A stretch of DNA of 64,000 nucleotides from Aphelocoma coerulescens (Eukaryota; Chordata; Aves; Passeriformes; Corvidae). The notes beneath the pieces were generated by a model. It did not search any database, was not told the DNA's origin, and saw only the letters and a list, made by a program, of their open reading frames with translations. Positions within the stretch are counted from its first letter, which is position 1; the number at the start of each line of letters is the position of its first letter. Shown piece after piece: positions 57,541 through 64,000 of this stretch. The stretch covers positions 221,001-285,000 of the forward strand of contig NW_027183992.1 of NCBI RefSeq assembly GCF_041296385.1, read 5' to 3'. The translations under genes and the position numbers were made by a program.

Positions 57541-57784
57541 TTTAGAGACCGGGATCAATACTCCCCAGCCGTCAGGGCGAGTCCCTCAGGGCTGCGGGGC
57601 CCTGCTGCCGGCTCACCCCGTGCCAGCCCAGCGCCAGCGCTCAGCGGGGCTTTGGCTTCCCGTGCCCTTTCCCGTGTCCCCAGCCCAGCGTCACCACCCC
57701 CGGGTCCCCAGGTCGTGCCCCACCCCTGCCCCCCTCCCCCTTTGTCGAGACACGGAGGATGAGCATTTCCCCACCATCCACCCC

Positions 57785-58035
57785 AAGAGTTCCCCCGAGC
57801 CCATTTCCTCTCGTGCTTTCCCTTGGCAGCAGAGCCCCACCCCTCCTGGCTGCCCCCTCCTGTCAGGGACTTGGAGAGAGCCAGGTCCCCCCTGAGCCTC
57901 CTTTCCTCCAGGCTCAGCCCCCTCAGATCCCTCAGCTGCCCCTCAGAAGTCCTCCAGAGCCTTCCCCAGCTCCATTCCCATCTCTGGACGTGCTCCAGCC
58001 CCTCCATGTCTTTCTTGCACTTTGAAGCCCAATCG
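57785..58035 (-). mobile_element. CR1 LINE 3' fragment
   Basis: On minus it reads GCAAGAAAGACATGGAGGGG, CTGGAGCACGTCCAGAGATG and AGCCTGGAGGAAAGGAGGCT, the same CR1 3' section as 18330-18480. It lies just upstream of the CpG-rich start of the PIM-like gene. Confidence 0.85.
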
Positions 58036-58502
58036 CTGCCCTGTCGCTGCAGGTGCCAAAACCCCAGGGCGACTCCTTGGAAATGGGGGTAGAGAGGAGT
58101 CCTTCAAAGGGAAACGTGTGCAAAACTGCTCCCAATGGCCGAGCGGGTTTGGTGTGGCTGCGGGAGGAAGAGATGCTCCGGGACTCCGCCTCGGCCCCGG
58201 AGCGGAGCGGCCCGTGCTGCCCCGGGGCGCGCGGGGCTCGGCCGTGGGGCGCGCGGGGGGGAACGGACACACGGGCACCGGACACACGGACACGCGGACA
58301 AACGCTCCCAGCGCTTCAGCGGCAGCAGCGGCAGCAGCGGCAGCAGCGGCAGCAGCACAAAAGCAGCGAGTCCACGAACCCTCTGCGTCCCTTCTCCTGC
58401 TCCTCCTCTCCCTCTCCCAGTGTCTCGCACCCTCTCCCGCTCTCCCTTTCGTTCCCCAACCCCCCCTACCGCGGCCTCGCTCTCCCCAGGCCCGGCCGGG
58501 CC

Positions 58503-60999
58503 ATGCCCCCGGCCCGCCCCCGGCCCCGGGCGGGGCTGCCCCCTCCCCGCCCCCGGGCGTCCCGCCGCGGTCCCGCCTCCGCCCGGCTCTCGCCGTCCTG
58601 GCTGTGGCGCTGCTGGGCGGGCATCAGTGCCTGGCTCCTGGGCACCATCGCCAGCCCCTGGCTCCGGCTGGCCCGACCCCTACCCCGGCCCCGGCCCCGG
58701 TCCCGGCCTCGGCTCCTCCCGGGGCCCGCCGGGGACACAGGCGGCGCGGCCGCTCCCGCCGCCTCCGCAGCGTCTTCCCCGCTCCGAGCTCCGCCGCTCT
58801 TGAGCGCGGCCGCCGGCCCCGAGCCGCCGGTGGCCGCTTCAAAAGAGCCCCCATGTGGGGATGGCCGGCCCGGGGCGGTTGAGCGGCGCTCGGGGGCCGT
58901 TCCTGGCCCCGGGCCGAGCGCTGACGGCCGCGTCTCGCGGGCACGGAAGGCGCAGCAGGGCCTGAAGGAGCGCTACCGGCTGGGTTCGCTGCTGGGGCGC
59001 GGCGGCTTCGGCAGCGTCTTCGCGGCCACGCGGCTCTCGGACGGCGCCCCGGTGAGTGGCGGGGCCGGCGGCGGGCGCAGGAGGCGGGGGGCAAAGGAGG
59101 AGGAGAAGGAGCATGGGGCTGGGCACGGCGGGCGGCGAGCTCAGCCCGCTGCTCCCCTTGCCTTGCAGGTGGCCATCAAACGGGTGCCGCGGAACCGCAT
59201 CGGCCATTGGGGCGAGCTGGTGAGTGAGCGAGGGGCAGCGGGAGAAGCCGGGGCGCGACGGGCGGGGATGAGCCGAGGCCCGGCAGGGTGGAAGCCGCCA
59301 GAACGCCTCGAGGGAGAGCGGCCGTGGGGCCAGCGGAGTGCGCAGAGCGTCCCCGGCTGGCTGAGGGCTTCCCGAGCCCCGGCACGGCATCAGCTCCGCT
59401 GACAGCACCGTGCTCCTCCTACAGCCCGACGGCACCCGAGCACCACTGGAGATCGTGCTACTGGACAAGGTGTCCGCTGGCTTCCCTGGCATCGTCCAGC
59501 TCCATGAGTGGCTGGAGCTCCCCAACAACGTGGTGATGGTGCTGGAGCGCCCGGAGCAGTCTCAGGACCTCCTTCACTTCATTCGGGCACGGGGCTTCCT
59601 GTGCGAGGAGGTGGCACGGGAGCTGTTCCGCCAGGTGCTGGAGGCCGTGCGGCACTGCACCAGCTGTGGGGTCCTGCACCGGGACATCAAACCAGAGAAC
59701 ATCCTGGTTGACCTGGCAACCGGGCAGGCCAAACTCATCGACTTTGGCTGTGGCACCTACCTGCAAGACACAGCCTACACCAGCTTTGCAGGTGAGTCCT
59801 CGCAGGGGGGGGCTCCTGGTAGCGGCATCTCACAGCCCAACATCTCACAGCCCAACATCTCACAGCCCAAGCTGGCTGTGGCAGGGGGGATTCTCCCTTT
59901 TGCTGCCAGTCATGGCAGCCTGAGTCTTCAGCTGAGCTGCTTTTGAGCGGCGCTGGCTGAGGGGCCATCTTCCAGCCCTGCTGGCAGCCTTTGACAGCCA
60001 CTCTGCCCAGGACTGGCGCTGGGGCTGGGGCAGCCAGCGCCACAGAAACACCCGTGGGTGGGGGTAGCAGAGAGCGGGGCCCAGAACCTGTGCTCCAGCC
60101 CGTTTGGTGTGCAGGCGAGACAGGGCTCGGACTGCTCTGCTGCCCGTGCTTGCCTTGGCTTAAGAATGGTTTCTGGGGCAGTGCAGGCAGGGAGGATGAA
60201 AGCGTGGCTTTTCCCCAGCACCAAGTGGGTTTTTCCTTTGCATGGAATGCTCGGGCCTTGCCAGGGCTTCCGCTGCCCTCTTGCGACACCAGCGGCTTCA
60301 TTTCCAACCCCCAGTTTGTACGCAAGTCCCAGGTGCTGGCGAGAGGGCAGCGGGTCACGCCGCGTGCCGCTGCTGCGGCCCCCGCATGCGCAGGGATGCT
60401 GGGGCGAGGCTCTGGGAGCAGGCAGCGTCCCCCTGAAGAACTCCACCTCTATTCCATAGGAACACCGTCCTACAGCCCCCCGGAATGGACCCTGTTAGGC
60501 TGGTACCACGGCGAGGCAGCGACCGTCTGGTCCCTGGGCATCGTTCTGCACCAGATGGTCTGCGGGGAGCACCCTTTCAGGAGGGGCTGGCACAGCACCT
60601 GGGGCCGGCTCTCGCTCCCACGACGGCTCTCTCCAGGTGGATCCTCGTCTCTGCAGCACGGGGGGAATAGCAGTGCTGGGAGACAGCAGCGGGCTCAGGA
60701 GCATCCCGCACTGGCAGCTGCTGAGCAGGTGGCAATGTCCTGCTCTCCTGCTCTCCTCCAAAAGAAAGAATTGATGGCAAAGTTTAGGCACAGCCCTGAG
60801 CACACGCAGCATGGCCTGGCCTTGGCAAGAGTGGGGCAAAGCGGACAGGAGCCTTCTGCAACTGACTGGCGCTTTCTGCTTTCTCTCCGCAGAGTGCCAG
60901 AGTCTCATCCGACGGTGTTTATCCGTGCTCTCCTCGGAAAGGCCCTCATTAGAAGACCTGTCCTGTGATCCTTGGATGCAGGATATTCACATGCCATAG
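58503..60999 (+). CDS. PIM-like Ser/Thr kinase with Arg/Pro-rich hydrophobic N-terminus
   Basis: Exons 58503-59051, 59169-59219, 59425-59791, 60460-60636 and 60893-60999 (TAG). Borders are AG/GT, exon lengths 51, 367 and 177 equal those of the palindromic genes, and the total of 1251 bases gives 416 aa. Residues 1-148 are Arg/Pro/Ala-rich with one Trp-rich hydrophobic segment at about 33-54 ([20 protein letters not shown]), which may associate with membrane. Kinase: GRGGFG 165-170, K187, ERPEQ hinge 241, HRDIKPEN from 285, DFG 306-308, [15 protein letters not shown] end. All catalytic residues are present. The stretch after SPPEW ([13 protein letters not shown]) departs from the usual GQ-FF-Q-V sequence. 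It starts in a CpG-rich region with a CR1 just upstream. An intron could also be hidden before [10 protein letters not shown]; it would not change the kinase. Confidence 0.8.
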
Positions 61000-61199
61000 G
61001 AGAAGGGAGAGAGCCACGTGCACGCTTTGACCCAGGGAGCCGGTAAGTTACAGCTGCACACGCGCCTTGGCAGGAAGCAGCAAAGAAAGGCAGAGATTTT
61101 GTCCTGCCTGAATCGCTGCGCAGGGCTCCTCAGCTGGGCACGCGCAGCCCTGCTGCTGGAGCTGAGCTGCTCTTCCCAGCACTGGTGGCCCCCATGCCA

Positions 61200-62540
61200 G
61201 CTGCTTTTGCTTGTTCTGCTTCAGCGACAGCCGGGGCCCTGGGCAGAGCACTGCCAGCCTGCTCCAGCCCCAGGGAAGAAGGAGCCCCTGGAGAAGCTGT
61301 GCCAGGTGTGGCTGCTGCTGCTGGAGACATGGAGGGTGACATCAAGGATGACAAGCTCTTCCTCCACCTGGCAAGCTGAAGATGATGGACTTCAATTGTG
61401 GCACCTTCTCCAAAGCCAGGCTGCACAGCGAATTTGCAGATGAGTCCACACGCAGGGGGATGCTCCCAGATTTGTGCATTGCACAGCCTGGCCGGGAAGC
61501 AAAGGTTCCCCCCTTGGCTGGGGCGGATGCAACCAATTCTTCAGTCGGCTGCCAAGCTGCTTTTTGGCAGGGCTGGGGGGATGGGCTGGGCTGGTTTTGA
61601 ACTGGGAGTCTGCTCCTGGCCCTGCCAACAGCCCCCAGCACCCACCGTGGCCCGCGCTGGGGCTGGGGCTGGGGCAGCCAGCCCGACACAAACAAAGCCC
61701 CATGGCGGGAGCAGAGGTTGGACACCAGAAGCTGTGCATGGGCTGCTTTGCTCTGCAGGCAAGGAAGGGCTTGGGCTGCTCCACTGCCCTTGTTGGCTTT
61801 GGGCTCAGCATGACTTTTGGGGGCAGTGCAGGGGGAAGGCAGAAAGCGTGGGCTGCCCTGGCCTGTGGGTGGGTTTTTCCCTCGCATGGCGGGCTTGGGC
61901 CTTCCTCAAGGCCCAGCAGGGAGAAGATTTTTTACCTTTTTCCTTGTTTTCCCTTTTTTTCTGTAATCTCTTTTCATTGATTTATGGTTTGTTTTTCCAA
62001 AGGAAGCATTCTAGGTGCTGTCTGGTCCGGATGGCGAAGTGCTTGGGAGCAGCTGTGGCGTGGATGGGACGTGCCCTTGGAGAAGGGCTGAGGACACCGT
62101 TTGGGAGCAGCTTTTCTTCTGGCGGCGGGAGGCTTGAGGTGGGTGCCCGTCCTCTTGGCACGGCTGGGATAAGAGCTTTTGGGAGACGGCAGCGAGCGCA
62201 GCAGCATCCTGCTCTGGGCAGCTGCTGAGGAGGTGGCTGTGCCACGGCCGGCTGCAGGCTGGGCACGTGTCCTGCCCTCCTGCTCTCCTGCCAGAGGCAG
62301 CAATGCTGGGCAGCTTTGGGCAGCGCTCTGAGCGCGGCCAGCACGGCCTGGGCACTGCGGGCGGCTGGGACAAGGGGGACGGGAGCCTTCAGCTGACGGG
62401 TGCTTTCTGCTTTCTCTCCTTGCAGCCGGGCTCTGTGGATGCTGAGGCTGCTCTGGGCTCCGCCAGGGCTCTGCTGCGGCTCAGCCCCGGGGCCACGAGA
62501 AGCCAAAGAAGAAACGCCGTGACCTGCAGCAGAGACGTGC
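61200..62540 (+). pseudogene. PIM-like kinase remnant with internal deletion, second copy
   Basis: At 61275-61320 KKEPLEKLCQVWLLLLE, then DIKDDKLFLHLAS, a TGA, and KMMDFNCGTFSKARLHSEFA up to GATGAGT at 61440. This repeats the structure at 8985-9160: first kinase strand joined to the post-HRD loop, with the catalytic middle missing. Here an in-frame stop is present and the donor GTGAGT has become GATGAG. 62210-62400 matches 9285-9450 and resembles the last PIM intron; what follows CTTGCAG at 62425 is not kinase. Confidence 0.6.
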
Positions 62541-62599
62541 TTGAGCAGCTCGGCAGTGCAGCTCAAGTTTGTAGAGCTTGCACCTCCAGGGGAAAATAT

Positions 62600-64000
62600 G
62601 ACACCCCCCCAATAACAAACTTGTTCAGTAACTTCTGAAATGAAATCCGTCTGGGATGACCCCCAATGCCATTTTTCAGCTTGCTCAAGCTGAAGCTCAG
62701 CTCTTCTCTGAGCAGTTCTCTCCCCCACCTGCCTTTTGCTCCACAAGTGCTCCCTCTTTCCCCCAGTGAGTTCCCAGCTCACCGCAGTCCCCAGTGCACT
62801 GTAGCCTTCCTTGATGCCCCTGGCCACGAGGAAGAGTGAGCCCCAGGTTTAGGGACTCATGCTGTCACTGGCTGAAGAACAGCAATGTCTCAGAGGTCTG
62901 GTAAGATTTGGGGGTCATTCAGAGCTGCTCTCCAGGCCTCAGCTCTGCTCACTGCTGGCTTCCCACTTCCTTTTCCTCATTCTTCACAGAGCAGGATGAG
63001 CTCTGTGAATGCCCTTGACCCTCGCCACTCTTCCCAGCCCAACCACCCAGCCCAGTTAGGCTTAAGCTGGAGCTTCTCTGTCTCCTCTGGCACCCCAGTG
63101 CAGTCCCCTCTGCGGGGAGCAGCAGCCCCAGAGCGCAGCACACAACAGTGCAGGCCGCAGCCGGAGCAGCTCCCCTGCAGCCATGGCTTGGCTCTTTGTG
63201 GCAACCAAATGCTCCCTGTTTGCAGCTGTCCCTGAAGGATGGCCCCAGGGCAGAGCCCAGCCGGGCTCCCAGTGCATCCGCTGAAGCTTGGTGCAGCGCT
63301 CCCAGAGCTGAGCTTAACGCTGAGCACCCAGAGCTGTGGCTCACAGTCGGTGTTTGCAAGCGTTGTGTTCTCATCTCCTGCAACCTGTGGGCAAAAGGAG
63401 CTGTGCGGCCGGGCCAGCACTGCCCCTCTGGCCAGTGACACGGCTGAAGGTCTTTGCTGTTGCAGAGGAGCCGGCATGGAGCCTTAGCAGGGCCTGGCAG
63501 CTGTGGAGCCGGATCTTGCCTGCTGTCCGGGGCTCGCTGCCCGCCAACCGCCCCCACCCGCCGCGCTCCGTTCTGCAGGGACAGAAGGCTCTGGCTGTGC
63601 CAGGCTTTCCATCATGTCTTTGTACCCGTGGCTGTGGAACGCACATGGAGAGGGAAAGTGTCAGTCCCGGTGCTTGTGCACTCCTTCTTCAGGTACCAGA
63701 CACATCTATGTGCAGCCCCTATGTGCACAGATGGATTAAAAGGATGGACATGGATAGAGATTTCCCACAGAGCTCTTACTTTGGCGTAACTCACCTTGTA
63801 AGCTGGCGGCCAGGGGATGTTTTTTCCCAGCTCTGTGTCAGTAGGTGTCCAAGAGCTGAAGGGAGCAGCAGCATTTAGAAGATCCTGGCAGGGAACACAA
63901 GCAGGCCAGCTGACCCCAATTAGCCAAGGGGATGTTCCATACCGTATGACTCCAGCTCAGATAGCTGAAGCTAAGGGAGAGAGGAGGAAGGGTGTGGGGG
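62600..64000. other. No gene recognised
   Basis: Open frames reach 180-200 codons but are GC-driven and show no family features. No repeat family was recognised to the end of the window. Confidence 0.4.

Noticed and set aside
58053..58502. Longer N-terminus for the 416-aa kinase from an in-frame ATG at 58053
   Set aside because: The added part overlaps the end of a CR1 and low-complexity GC-rich sequence including a CAG-type run. The ATG at 58503 is the simpler choice.
63336..63878. 180-codon frame near the right end
   Set aside because: Competing frames on both strands are equally long; no motif and no splice or start support.

Overview
The window is vertebrate nuclear DNA, most likely from a songbird. 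The evidence is CR1 retrotransposon 3' ends, passerine-type solo LTRs, a bird-type olfactory receptor, avian-style MHC class II beta fragments, a bird-style C2H2 zinc-finger gene, and several PIM-like kinase genes, a family known to be amplified in songbirds. The density of retroviral and satellite DNA and a large palindrome suggest an ampliconic, repeat-rich region (W chromosome, or an MHC-bearing microchromosome such as chromosome 16). That placement is inference; the sequence does not prove it.

Layout. 0.2-2.2 kb: imperfect CCCAGT-type satellite. 2.9-4.0 kb: zinc-finger gene with a premature stop. 4.5-5.25 kb: MHC class II beta relics (exon 2 on minus, membrane exon on plus). 7.5-8.1 kb: simple repeats. 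8.3-9.5 kb: PIM pseudogene pieces. 10.8-11.3 kb: about 25 copies of a CRE-like octamer in 20-21 bp steps. 11.3-14.8 kb: decayed gammaretrovirus-like provirus on minus. 17.5-18.5 kb: a CR1 copy split by a solo LTR. 19.4-21.8 kb: two solo LTRs of one family in opposite orientation, enclosing an exon of a ZDHHC17/ZDHHC13-like gene.

23.4-39.4 kb is the main structure: two 4.48 kb inverted arms (23401-27883 and 34888-39367) around a 7.0 kb spacer. Each arm carries a seven-exon gene, transcribed outward, whose spliced reading frame is intact (676 aa). An N-terminal exon with one membrane segment and a basic, Ser/Pro-rich linker is joined in phase to a complete PIM-type kinase domain. The spacer holds CR1 and retroviral pol debris.

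40.7-47.5 kb (minus) holds seven collinear HYDIN exons, a frameshifted partial copy. 45.3-46.0 kb is a solo LTR in one of its introns. 46.8-48.6 kb has two direct LTR copies. 47.8-50.2 kb is a betaretrovirus-like element with two unlike LTRs. 51.8-52.7 kb is an OR14-like olfactory receptor pseudogene with one frameshift. 54.2-56.4 kb is a shared repeat module and more LTRs. 56.5-56.8 kb is an MHC class II beta membrane exon, and 57.18-57.22 kb an MHC class II-like X/Y promoter module on minus. 58.5-61.0 kb is a second, intact five-exon PIM-like kinase gene (416 aa), followed at 61.2-62.5 kb by a kinase remnant that matches the one at 9 kb.

Three PIM-like genes look translatable (two palindromic copies and the 58.5 kb gene). 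Most other coding matter is broken. Exon limits come from reading splice signals and phases by eye; no alignment or database search was run.
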